36,096 bases of DNA, taken from NCBI RefSeq assembly GCF_001439635.1, contig NZ_LMBZ01000002.1, positions 221,358 through 257,453 on the forward strand, read 5' to 3'. Within the stretch, counting starts at the first letter, position 1; every line of letters starts with the position of its first letter. The translations under genes and the position numbers were made by a program. Positions 7,425-14,496 of this stretch are shown here, piece after piece. The notes below the pieces were generated by a model, which saw only the letters and a list, made by a program, of their open reading frames with translations, searched no databases and had not been told where the DNA came from. This DNA comes from Solibacillus cecembensis (GTDB lineage: Bacteria > Bacillota > Bacilli > Bacillales_A > Planococcaceae).

Positions 7425-8915
7425 ATGAAACTACCAGTAAAAATGTATGTGCTAATGATTACTACAATTCTCGCTCTTAATGTTTTAATACCAAAAATAG
7501 TTCAAGCAGACTCTAATGAAAAGATTCAAAAAATTGAACAGTTTGTTGAAGAGCAAAGAAAAAAGAGTAAAATCCCCGGAATGTCAGTAGTTATAGTAGA
7601 GAAGGGACAAACGGTTTACCAAAAGGGCTTTGGATACGCTAATGTAGAGGCGGAAATTCCCGTAACTAATAATACATTATTTGAAATTGGATCCACGACG
7701 AAGGCGTTTACAGGCCTAGCTATTTTGCAATTAGAAAAAGAAGGGATGTTAAAACGCTCTGAAGATGTCCGAAAGTATATCCCATGGCTGGAGCTAAAAT
7801 ATAATGGGAAACCACAGAAGATTACAATAGACCAGCTACTTCATCATACTAGCGGGATAAATTCTGCTACGATAGTACATATTCCCGAAAGTAATGACGA
7901 TCACGCACTTGAAATGACTGTAAGAACATTGCTTAATCAGCCGTTAAATCGTAAACCGGGCAGCTCATTTGAATACGCAACAATCAATTACGATGTATTA
8001 GGACTTGTAATTGAGAATGTATCAAAACAACCGTATGATTTGTATATAAAACTGCACATATTAGCACCAGCAGATATGAACGAATCGTTTGTTGGCTTGC
8101 ATCAAGTGAATTCTACTGAATTAGCAACAGGTTATAAAATTGGGTTTAAGAAAGAACAGATATACATACCGCCGATTTATCGTGGAAATATACCAGCTGG
8201 ATATGTGATCAGTAACACGAATGATATAGCAAAATGGATGAAACTTCAGCTAGGAAACAAACAAAGTAGTACGATTGATGCACAAATTATTCAAGAATCG
8301 CATATGCCGGATCAGTCTGTTGAACCTTTTGAAAAGGATACCTACTATGCTGGCGGATGGAGTATTACGAAAAAAGACGACAAACAATACATATCTCATG
8401 CTGGAGCAAACCCAACATTTTCCGCTCATATTATTATGCAGCCTGATCAACAAATAGGAGTAGCAGTTCTATCCAATATGAATTCGACTTTTACAACAGC
8501 CATAAGTCAAAACATAATGGATTTGTGGGAAGGAAATAGCGTTAACAATAATCTTTCTGATGGCTTTCAAATACTAGATGAAATCGCGACAATTCTATGC
8601 ATTATCGTCAGCTGTCTCGGTGCAATTTTCATTCTTATATTACTAAGAATTACTTGGAAGCTTGTTAGAAAACAAAGAATTCGTGTAGCGTTAAACGTAA
8701 AGAGGACTTTTGTAATAACGATTCATTCATTGTTGGTAGCAACCATTGTGACACTCACACTGATGACACCAACAATTTTATTGGGTGGATTAAACTGGGA
8801 ATTCATTGAAGTGTGGGGCCCGACTTCAATCTCAATGTTATTCTACAGTGTAATATGTGCAAGCATCATTTATTATTTGCTTGGGTTAATACTTATTTTT
8901 ACCAGAAAAATTTAA
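7425..8915 (+). CDS. membrane-tethered serine hydrolase of the beta-lactamase/PBP4* family
   Basis: A signal peptide (residues 1-28, ending V-Q-A-D) precedes a class C-type domain: F-E-I-G-S90-T-T-K93 (nucleophile and general base), FEYATINYDVLG around residue 184 where many relatives have Y-S-N (here Y184-A-T186), and I-S-H325-A-G327 as the third motif. Three C-terminal transmembrane helices follow (about 388-408, 429-451, 471-492). The catalytic domain should lie outside the cell. Such proteins act as D-amino-acid peptidases or esterases; true beta-lactam hydrolysis cannot be assumed. The site GAGGGAGAG precedes ATG 7425. A degraded copy of part of this gene lies at 9686-9800. Confidence 0.85.
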   Translation: MKLPVKMYVLMITTILALNVLIPKIVQADSNEKIQKIEQFVEEQRKKSKIPGMSVVIVEKGQTVYQKGFGYANVEAEIPVTNNTLFEIGSTTKAFTGLAILQLEKEGMLKRSEDVRKYIPWLELKYNGKPQKITIDQLLHHTSGINSATIVHIPESNDDHALEMTVRTLLNQPLNRKPGSSFEYATINYDVLGLVIENVSKQPYDLYIKLHILAPADMNESFVGLHQVNSTELATGYKIGFKKEQIYIPPIYRGNIPAGYVISNTNDIAKWMKLQLGNKQSSTIDAQIIQESHMPDQSVEPFEKDTYYAGGWSITKKDDKQYISHAGANPTFSAHIIMQPDQQIGVAVLSNMNSTFTTAISQNIMDLWEGNSVNNNLSDGFQILDEIATILCIIVSCLGAIFILILLRITWKLVRKQRIRVALNVKRTFVITIHSLLVATIVTLTLMTPTILLGGLNWEFIEVWGPTSISMLFYSVICASIIYYLLGLILIFTRKI

Positions 8916-8998
8916 ATAAAAAGCAAATTTGGGAACTATGCTTTCTATAATATAACTTCTTTGTAAATATAGTAAAAAGTTGTTTGGGGGGAGATTAA

Positions 8999-9637
8999 AT
9001 GAAAAGAATTTTAGTATGCATAGGTCTTACGTTTATTCTCGTTGCTTGCTCTAATAAGTTTGAGGATAACACTACCAACAGTGACAAAAACGCTTCAACC
9101 CAAATTTCAGAAAATAAAACGCTTAAAATCAACAAATTAGACGTACAAAACGAGGAATTGCAAGCTACTTTGAATAACATTCAAACTGATTATAACTACA
9201 AAAAAGAACAGGTAGAGTATTATCAACAGTTGATTAATGACCTTATTAAAGGTTATAGTGACGCCCAATTAAAAGATTTAGCAATAAAGTTATGGGATTA
9301 TGAATTAGAAATTAACGGGATAACTGTTCCGGCAAACGGGATAGTTGAAATACAAGAAAACGCGATTGAAATATCATTGATACAAAGGCAATCAGACTAT
9401 CCTATTTTACCAACTGAAATTTTTATACAAGGGAAAATAAGTGGGGATTATATAGACCATTTAAAAGTGAACTCAAATCCTTCTGAAACATATGTCACGG
9501 ATGGTACAGTTGTTACGGGAATACATCATAAATTTGTAGATGTAGAAAAAGGTTCAACTATTTCATTTACTATTACTGAAGAATTAAAAAAACGATTGGG
9601 ACTAGAAACTACACAAATTTTAATTAATAAAAAATAA
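8999..9637 (+). CDS. lipoprotein with a coiled-coil segment
   Basis: ATG 8999 follows the strong site GGGGGGAG. The product has 212 residues, with signal peptide and lipobox LVAC (Cys16), so it is anchored outside the membrane. A Ser/Asn/Thr-rich linker follows to about residue 35. A likely coiled coil comes next (about 45-85: N-E-E-L-Q-A-T-L, then Y-K-K-E-Q-V-E-Y-Y-Q-Q-L), then a beta-rich C-terminal domain of about 120 residues. No family recognised. It sits 83 nt downstream of the serine hydrolase without an obvious terminator between, so co-transcription is possible. A remnant of the hydrolase gene lies behind it. Confidence 0.65.
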   Translation: MKRILVCIGLTFILVACSNKFEDNTTNSDKNASTQISENKTLKINKLDVQNEELQATLNNIQTDYNYKKEQVEYYQQLINDLIKGYSDAQLKDLAIKLWDYELEINGITVPANGIVEIQENAIEISLIQRQSDYPILPTEIFIQGKISGDYIDHLKVNSNPSETYVTDGTVVTGIHHKFVDVEKGSTISFTITEELKKRLGLETTQILINKK

Positions 9638-9685
9638 ATACTTCAGTAACTTTTACACTGACTTACATATAAAACTATGGAAAGT

Positions 9686-9800
9686 TGCCAGCGGATGGAG
9701 TATTAAGTAAAAAGATGACAAACAATACATATCCCAAACTGGAGCAAAACCAACAATTCCAGCTCATATTATTATGTAGCCTGATCAACAAATAGGGGGG
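9686..9800 (+). pseudogene. degraded partial copy of the upstream serine hydrolase gene
   Basis: This stretch aligns with 8349-8463 inside the serine hydrolase gene. Shared blocks include GCGGATGGAGTATTA, GACAAACAATACATAT, CTGGAGCAAA and CTCATATTATTATG; the last is followed by TAG where the intact gene has CAG. It encodes remnants of the G-G-W-S-I, H-A-G and I-I-M-Q-P-D-Q-Q-I-G region, with stops in frame. The rest of 9638-9902 has no gene. Confidence 0.75.
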
Positions 9801-9902
9801 AGCATTACGGTTAAATCTATAATAATGGGTTATGTTATGCGATTAAATGTAACGGTTAAGAGCTTAATCATTAAATAAGTTTCTAATAGGTCTTGAAAAA
9901 TT

Positions 9903-9946
9903 GTAAGCCAAAGCCCCCATTCAATTGAATGGGGGCTTTGGCTTAC
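9903..9946. terminator. 44-bp perfect palindrome, bidirectional terminator
   Basis: Two 22-nt arms (GTAAGCCAAAGCCCCCATTC... and its exact complement) form a perfect inverted repeat with no spacer. It lies between a forward lipoprotein gene and a reverse membrane-protein gene. T-rich sequence follows on the reverse strand. The core is shared with the hairpin at 166-197. Confidence 0.7.
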
Positions 9947-9960
9947 TCGAAAGATCCTCT

Positions 9961-10266
9961 TCAATAACCCATTTGGTCTAATCCGATTGCAATCATAATT
10001 AGAATTACATCAATAATAACCAATATTCCAGAAATTTCACCGGCTGCAGCCCCAAACCAGATGGTAAAAATAGATGTCAAGATAGCTATAATACCTATAA
10101 GGATTAAGAGAATACCAATTCTGTTTCCCAGTCTTTCTTTATTAATCGGTTCCCACATTACCCTGAAACCTGCAAGTAAGGAGAAATCCTTTTTTGTCCG
10201 GACCATATAGCCCATACAAATGAAAAATGCACCGACAGCCATGCCGATCCCCAATTCAATTCCCAT
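9961..10266 (-). CDS. three-helix membrane protein, DUF3784-like
   Basis: The 101-residue protein has helices at about 3-20, 47-67 and 73-94. Between the first two lies the loop V-R-T-K-K-D-F-S-L-L-A-G-F and then N-K-E-R-L-G-N-R. That loop pattern (KK-x-F-S-L-I-A-G-F, then a basic segment before the second helix) is typical of the DUF3784 family, of unknown function. The start is supported by AGGAGGACAC directly upstream. It lies 33 nt downstream of ecsB on no shared strand break, as the next gene along the reverse strand, so it may be read from ecsAB transcripts. Confidence 0.6.
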   Translation of the reverse strand: MGIELGIGMAVGAFFICMGYMVRTKKDFSLLAGFRVMWEPINKERLGNRIGILLILIGIIAILTSIFTIWFGAAAGEISGILVIIDVILIMIAIGLDQMGY

Positions 10267-10299
10267 TTTTGTGTCCTCCTTTAATTTACATCCTTACAT

Positions 10300-11403
10300 T
10301 TAAAAAAATAAGTTAACACCAATAAAATAAACAATGACAAACACCATAATAGACCGAATCAATTTACTTTTCACCGTTAATTGCGCGGCATTCCATCGCT
10401 CAGCAGAAATTTGAAATATAACATGGATAGGATGTTCTCTCATTTCAGTAATAACGGAATTTGTATACCCTTTGAGCATAAAGTGAGTCGCAATGACTAA
10501 AAGGATTTGTGCCCAAAAAGGTAGCACGAAGTAAAGGAATAATGTAATGCCAATGAGTCGTAAATAAGCCCATTTGTATGTTTTATTTCGAATGAATGTT
10601 TTGACAATCAGTTCGACAACTTCATCTTGAATGATTCGCTTCGTAAAGTAACGTGGTTTTTTGCCCGTTTTTTTCGGTGCTTTCATACTTTGCAATTCCT
10701 TACTTAACGAAAAAACAGTTCCAACTAAAAGGTAATATTGCGCACGATCCGCACGTAACAGCTTATCAAACGAATGATGCCGAAACACATAGCGTTGAAT
10801 ATACAGCGCGAGAAGTAGGGCAATGATAGCGCAACTAATAAACATACCTAAAAACGTTGGTACAACTAAAAAAAGCGCGGTCATAATCAACGGAAGCAGG
10901 AGTTGTAAAATAGTTTGAAACCATTCTCTAAAGTCCGTTCGAACGATGAATTGTTTCCATAAATAGGTGGTTACACTCAAACAAAAGATTAACATGATTT
11001 CGAGCACTGTAAGATGATATAAATGAATAAAGACCAAAAATAGCATCCCTAGAACGAGTACATTAAATAAAATCTGTAAGGATAATGAATAAATAAGTCC
11101 GCTAACTAATAGCTTTCGCCAATGTGCCTTTTGCTGAATGAGAAACAATTGGTCAGCAGGCTCTAGAAAACTTCGAATAATCCCCATTTGCAAAAAATAA
11201 AAAAGAACAAATAGGAACACTTCAAATGGGACCCATTCCAACAAACCAAATTGTTTTTGCATAATTGTTTCGCGATAGAGAAAATAGGAAAACAGTGCTG
11301 CTGGAATACAAAGGTAAACCCATACCGTCCAATCCGCGATGCTTTTAAATATGGTGAGGTTAAATTGCCATTGTCTACTCAACCTTTTTCTAAAGAGTTT
11401 CAT
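10300..11403 (-). CDS. ecsB: ABC transporter permease EcsB
   Basis: This 367-residue protein has many hydrophobic helices and opens with K-L-F-R-K-R-L-S-R-Q-W-Q-F-N-L, typical of EcsB permeases. Roughly eight to nine transmembrane segments follow; a central basic stretch (K-A-P-K-K-T-G-K-K-P-R-Y-F) lies on the cytoplasmic side. With the ATPase encoded just upstream it forms the Ecs transporter, which in Bacillus affects protein secretion, regulated intramembrane proteolysis and peptide export. Start and stop overlap with ecsA (TAATG around 11403), so translation is coupled. The third gene often seen (ecsC) is absent here; the next reverse-strand gene is the small DUF3784-like protein. Confidence 0.85.
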   Translation of the reverse strand: MKLFRKRLSRQWQFNLTIFKSIADWTVWVYLCIPAALFSYFLYRETIMQKQFGLLEWVPFEVFLFVLFYFLQMGIIRSFLEPADQLFLIQQKAHWRKLLVSGLIYSLSLQILFNVLVLGMLFLVFIHLYHLTVLEIMLIFCLSVTTYLWKQFIVRTDFREWFQTILQLLLPLIMTALFLVVPTFLGMFISCAIIALLLALYIQRYVFRHHSFDKLLRADRAQYYLLVGTVFSLSKELQSMKAPKKTGKKPRYFTKRIIQDEVVELIVKTFIRNKTYKWAYLRLIGITLFLYFVLPFWAQILLVIATHFMLKGYTNSVITEMREHPIHVIFQISAERWNAAQLTVKSKLIRSIMVFVIVYFIGVNLFF

Positions 11404-12095
11404 TATTTTTTCACCTCGAGCAATGCATCGAAAGCAGCAAGTAGTGAATTGTCTTCAACATTTACACCATCTTTTATTTCAGCTAAAGTACCTTTTTTCA
11501 AAATCGTTCCTTCATGTATGAGTACAAAACGATCGCAAATTTTTTCCGCCGTATCCAGTGCATGGGTAGACATTAATATACTCGCCCCTTGTTGCTTCAG
11601 TTCATTTAATAACTGAATTAAACGACGCATTGCCTGCGGGTCTAGCCCCATAAATGGTTCATCCACTATGTAGAAAGAATAACGGGGAGTAAAGGCTAAA
11701 ATAAGCATGACCTTCTGCTGCATCCCTTTTGAAAATTTCGTTGGGTATTCTGATAATTTCGTCGTTAGCTGAAATGTTTCGCATAGCTTATTTGCACGTT
11801 GTTGTAGCACCGAATCATCTTGTCCAACCGAGCGAATCAAAAAATCAATATGTTCCTGTAACGTAAAATATTCATACAAAATCGGCCTTTCCGGCACATA
11901 ACCATATGCGGGCAATTGTACGGATCCTTCCATATAAGGTAACGTACCCATCATTGCCTGAATGGTCGTGCTTTTCCCGGCACCATTCGAACCAATTAAT
12001 CCAACTAATTGTCCTGGTATAAGATCAAAATGAATATCGTGTAAAATGTTTTGATTACTTTCATAACCACCAGATTGAATCGCAATATGTATCAA
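11403..12095 (-). CDS. ecsA: ABC transporter ATP-binding protein EcsA
   Basis: The ATPase subunit of the Ecs exporter. Walker A is GSNGAGKST, the signature FSKGMQQK replaces the usual LSGGQ-type motif in the way seen in EcsA, Walker B is SFYIVDEPF, followed by G-L-D-P-Q-A (D-loop) and S-T-H (switch His). I place the start at TTG 12095 (M-I-H-I-A-I-Q-S-G-G-Y), because AGGAGG at 12110-12105 is correctly spaced for it. ATG 12104 touches the site and the further upstream frame is spurious. That gives 230 residues, close to the roughly 247 of Bacillus EcsA. It is the first gene of the ecsA-ecsB unit. Confidence 0.87.
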   Translation of the reverse strand: MIHIAIQSGGYESNQNILHDIHFDLIPGQLVGLIGSNGAGKSTTIQAMMGTLPYMEGSVQLPAYGYVPERPILYEYFTLQEHIDFLIRSVGQDDSVLQQRANKLCETFQLTTKLSEYPTKFSKGMQQKVMLILAFTPRYSFYIVDEPFMGLDPQAMRRLIQLLNELKQQGASILMSTHALDTAEKICDRFVLIHEGTILKKGTLAEIKDGVNVEDNSLLAAFDALLEVKK

Positions 12096-12201
12096 AAAAA
12101 TCATCCTCCTAATGTAAATACGAGTTAAATTAGGAGAAAGTTTCAAATATTTCAATTGATTGATCATGCTAAAAGATAAATTGATTCAAAGTGAGCTCTA
12201 A

Positions 12202-12399
12202 CTAATCCTTAAATTCCACCAAACAATTTTCACAAATACAAGCCTTTTCACGATCAGACGGTAACTGGTCGAAAATCGCTTTTGGGAAGCCTACATGAAA
12301 ACACCAACATGTTTCTGTTGAGGGGTTGTCAGTCATCCCGCAATGGTTATCTTTCTGACAGAGTGGGCAAAGTTTGGCTTGTCGAACTTCTACTATCAT
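12202..12399 (-). CDS. small cysteine-rich CWC-type protein
   Basis: The product has 65 residues from ATG 12399, which sits 6 nt after AAGGTGA; an upstream TTG is less likely. It shows C-P-L-C-Q-K-D-N-H-C, then C-W-C-F, then the C-terminal C-I-C-E-N-C. This is the Cys_rich_CWC family pattern (CPxCxxxNxC, CWC, CxCxxC), a putative zinc-binding small protein of unknown role found widely in bacteria. It is divergent from the small zinc-ribbon-like gene at 12510, with about 110 nt between starts. Confidence 0.75.
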   Translation of the reverse strand: MIVEVRQAKLCPLCQKDNHCGMTDNPSTETCWCFHVGFPKAIFDQLPSDREKACICENCLVEFKD

Positions 12400-12509
12400 A
12401 AGCAATCACCTTTTCTTTTTTTAATTTGACTTCATTATATCGTCAACCTTTTCAAAATCTCAACATCTACTACAATGAACAAACAATCTTTTAGTAGGAG
12501 TGAATGGTT

Positions 12510-12668
12510 GTGGCGAAAAGTAAACGTGGAAAAGTATTAAATCGACTGCCATCGAATGGGCGAGGCGATTGTCCTTTATGTACTCGGAAAAGAGTGAAGT
12601 TATTGTATCCCCATAAATTAGAACCCACTATAACCGTTCAAGTGTGTAAATTCTGTCGAAATAAATAA
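12510..12668 (+). CDS. small zinc-ribbon-like protein
   Basis: A 52-residue gene starting at GTG 12510, 9 nt after AGGAG (12496-12500); the in-frame ATG 12504 is only 3 nt from that site. The product is basic (V-A-K-S-K-R-G-K-V-L-N-R) and has two Cys pairs, C-P-L-C-T-R-K-R and C-K-F-C-R-N-K, spaced like a zinc ribbon or knuckle. A good terminator follows at 12681-12709. No named family is recognised. It could bind zinc and nucleic acid, which is inference from its charge and Cys pairs. Confidence 0.65.
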   Translation: MAKSKRGKVLNRLPSNGRGDCPLCTRKRVKLLYPHKLEPTITVQVCKFCRNK

Positions 12669-12680
12669 ATCACCAAAAGT

Positions 12681-12709
12681 ACATCGCTTTTCATAGGCGA
12701 TGTTTTTTG
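12681..12709 (+). terminator. intrinsic terminator after the zinc-ribbon-like gene
   Basis: ACATCGC pairs perfectly with GCGATGT across a 9-nt loop and is followed by a run of T. Confidence 0.8.
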
Positions 12710-12797
12710 TTTGTAATGACAAAAATAAGTCAGTAGGTTTACGATTGAAATTTCTAGGCTATCGTTACAATATAAACTCAAACAGGGGAGTGATTTT

Positions 12798-13529
12798 TTG
12801 TTACATTACACACGCAAAGGTTCTGGAAAGGTGCTTGTATTAATCCATGGTTTTCTTGGTGGCATTGCCATTTTCGATAAAATCATCGAGCCGTTAACAC
12901 AAAAATTTGATGTGATCGCTGTTGATTTACCTGGACATGGACAAAGTGAGCTAGGGGAGGACAAGGATTACACGATTCAGCGCTATGCAGAGGAGATTGT
13001 CGAAGTACTTCTAAAAGAAAATGTGGAAAGTGCATATTGGTTAGGTCACTCTATGGGTGGTTATATTACTTTAGCAGTATTAGAAAAGAAGCTCTTTCCG
13101 ATTGATAAAGCCATTTTACTTTATTCTTCTGATTCAGCTGATACACAAGAAGCCATTGAAAAAAGAACGAAGCAACAGTATGAAATCCATGAATCTGGTG
13201 TTGGTTCATTTGTAGATGGCATTATTGAAAATTTTTTAGCACCTGATGCGAAAACAGATGATATATTGTTCGCGAAGGAAATAGCGTATGAAGCAACTTC
13301 TGACGGGTTAATTGCCGCGCTAGGAGCGATGATGACGCGCACGGACCAGCGTGAACTCGTTGCTAATATTGAGATTCCATTACTCATTATCGAGGGTGAG
13401 CAGGATCAAGCGGTAAAGCCGATTGAAACGTATAATCGTCACGTTCAAAAAGTAACGACGAATACGGGTCACCTAGGTATGCTTGAAGACTCGAAAGCTG
13501 TCATTCAAGCCATCCGTGAGTTTTTGTAA
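12798..13529 (+). CDS. alpha/beta hydrolase, MenH-like
   Basis: The 243-residue protein starts at TTG 12798 behind AGGGGAGTG. Landmarks of the alpha/beta hydrolase fold: oxyanion-hole LIHGFLGG (residues 13-20), DLPGHGQSE, nucleophile elbow GHSMGG (Ser about residue 83), the acid in EGEQDQAV and the C-terminal catalytic His in TGHLGMLED. The compact size and the LPGHG/GHSMGG pair resemble MenH/YtxM-like hydrolases, but no menaquinone genes are nearby and the substrate is not known. It faces the reverse-strand TetR gene across a hairpin at 13536-13560. Confidence 0.8.
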   Translation: MLHYTRKGSGKVLVLIHGFLGGIAIFDKIIEPLTQKFDVIAVDLPGHGQSELGEDKDYTIQRYAEEIVEVLLKENVESAYWLGHSMGGYITLAVLEKKLFPIDKAILLYSSDSADTQEAIEKRTKQQYEIHESGVGSFVDGIIENFLAPDAKTDDILFAKEIAYEATSDGLIAALGAMMTRTDQRELVANIEIPLLIIEGEQDQAVKPIETYNRHVQKVTTNTGHLGMLEDSKAVIQAIREFL

Positions 13530-13535
13530 AACGAA

Positions 13536-13560
13536 GGGGAAGCGGATATCCGAATTCCCC
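13536..13560. terminator. hairpin between convergent genes
   Basis: GGGGAA and TTCCCC enclose the internal palindrome CGGATATCCG. It lies between the forward hydrolase and the reverse TetR gene and could end both transcripts, although there is no long T-run. Confidence 0.5.
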
Positions 13561-13578
13561 CCTCATTTATTGCTCCAA

Positions 13579-14403
13579 TCATTGAAACTGCTTTCTTAAT
13601 AAGTAACAATACCATTCAAACTTATCATTCTTCTCAAGATTAGACACTAAGCCTAGAACAATGGCTGCACGCGTCGTGTCACTTTGAAGCTCCTCAATTA
13701 ATAACTGAGCGGATTCTTTTTCAAGCTTATTAGAGGAATAAGTACATGCTTGCTGAAGCCCTTGGATAATTTCTACAACAGGAGGAATGGACTCACTTGC
13801 ATGCGGTAGGGAAATTGGCTTTTTCAAAAACACGAGTTCACTATTCATCGCTAAAATGGTCGTTTTCTCCACTAATGTTTCGGCAAGTTTTTGAATATCG
13901 ATATGCTGTTTGCTTTCAAATAGCATTTGCGCATAGGAATGGACCATACCATTTACGACCACAACCAAATCATATTGCTTTTCTTCAATTTGATTTCCAA
14001 AAACATCAAATAGTAACTTTGTTAAATTACCATTCGCCATTTCGACAAAAAAATGAACCTTTTCAATCAATTTTTCACTGATTGTCGTGGATCGTTCACG
14101 CATGAGAATCTCAGCAAATCCTGTGTATTGGGATAGAATTGTAAAGGTTTTTACAAAATAAACGTATAATTTATCCGTTCGATTTGCCGTTTCACTGACT
14201 GCATGGTCAACATCCATAATAATATTGCTCATAAAGTATTCAATGATGGCAATGATTAGTTCGTCTTTTGATTTAAAGGATAAATAAAATGCGCCTTTTG
14301 AAATACCACAATGCTCTGTAATTTGCTGAACAGATGTTGCTTCAATTCCTTTGGCCGCAAATAATTCAATCGCAGCATCAATAATAATTTGTTTTTTTGT
14401 CAT
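13579..14403 (-). CDS. TetR/AcrR family regulator of the divergent RND pump
   Basis: The N-terminal DNA-binding domain is clear: K-K-Q-I-I-I-D-A-A-I-E-L-F-A-A-K-G-I-E-A, then HTH ISKGAFYLSFKSKDELI. A ligand-binding helical domain of about 220 residues follows. At about 274 residues it is longer than the usual 190-210; the extra C-terminal region resembles the regulators paired with YerP/SwrC-type pumps. I prefer ATG 14403 (M-T-K-K-Q); upstream codons to 14448 overlap the promoter. It is transcribed away from the RND gene from a shared 94-bp region with overlapping promoters and a palindrome, so it most likely represses both itself and the pump. Confidence 0.85.
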   Translation of the reverse strand: MTKKQIIIDAAIELFAAKGIEATSVQQITEHCGISKGAFYLSFKSKDELIIAIIEYFMSNIIMDVDHAVSETANRTDKLYVYFVKTFTILSQYTGFAEILMRERSTTISEKLIEKVHFFVEMANGNLTKLLFDVFGNQIEEKQYDLVVVVNGMVHSYAQMLFESKQHIDIQKLAETLVEKTTILAMNSELVFLKKPISLPHASESIPPVVEIIQGLQQACTYSSNKLEKESAQLLIEELQSDTTRAAIVLGLVSNLEKNDKFEWYCYLLRKQFQ

Positions 14404-14425
14404 AATATTTATATACCCCTTTGAA

Positions 14426-14478
14426 TTGACAGTTGACCGATTAGTCATTATTATAAAATGGTAATGTTAGTAAGTCAA
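14426..14478. promoter_or_regulatory. overlapping divergent promoters with a TetR-type operator
   Basis: Forward promoter: TTGACA (14426-14431), 17 nt, TATTAT (14449-14454), reading to the RND gene. Reverse promoter: TTGACT (14478-14473), 17 nt, TATAAT (14455-14450), reading to tetR. The two -10 boxes share five base pairs. Between the forward -35 and the -10s lies TGACCGATTAGTCA (14434-14447), a palindrome with TGAC/GTCA arms typical of TetR/AcrR operators. It fills the forward spacer and lies at the expected start of the tetR transcript, so one bound dimer could block both directions. Confidence 0.7.
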
Positions 14479-14496
14479 GAAAGGTAAGGTGGAACA

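Noticed and set aside
9903..9946. Replication origin or recombination site
   Set aside because: A perfect GC-cored palindrome between convergent genes fits a bidirectional terminator; no iterons, DnaA boxes or integrase nearby.
13797..14081. Forward frame opposite the TetR gene
   Set aside because: It is antisense to a strongly supported TetR frame and lacks a ribosome binding site.
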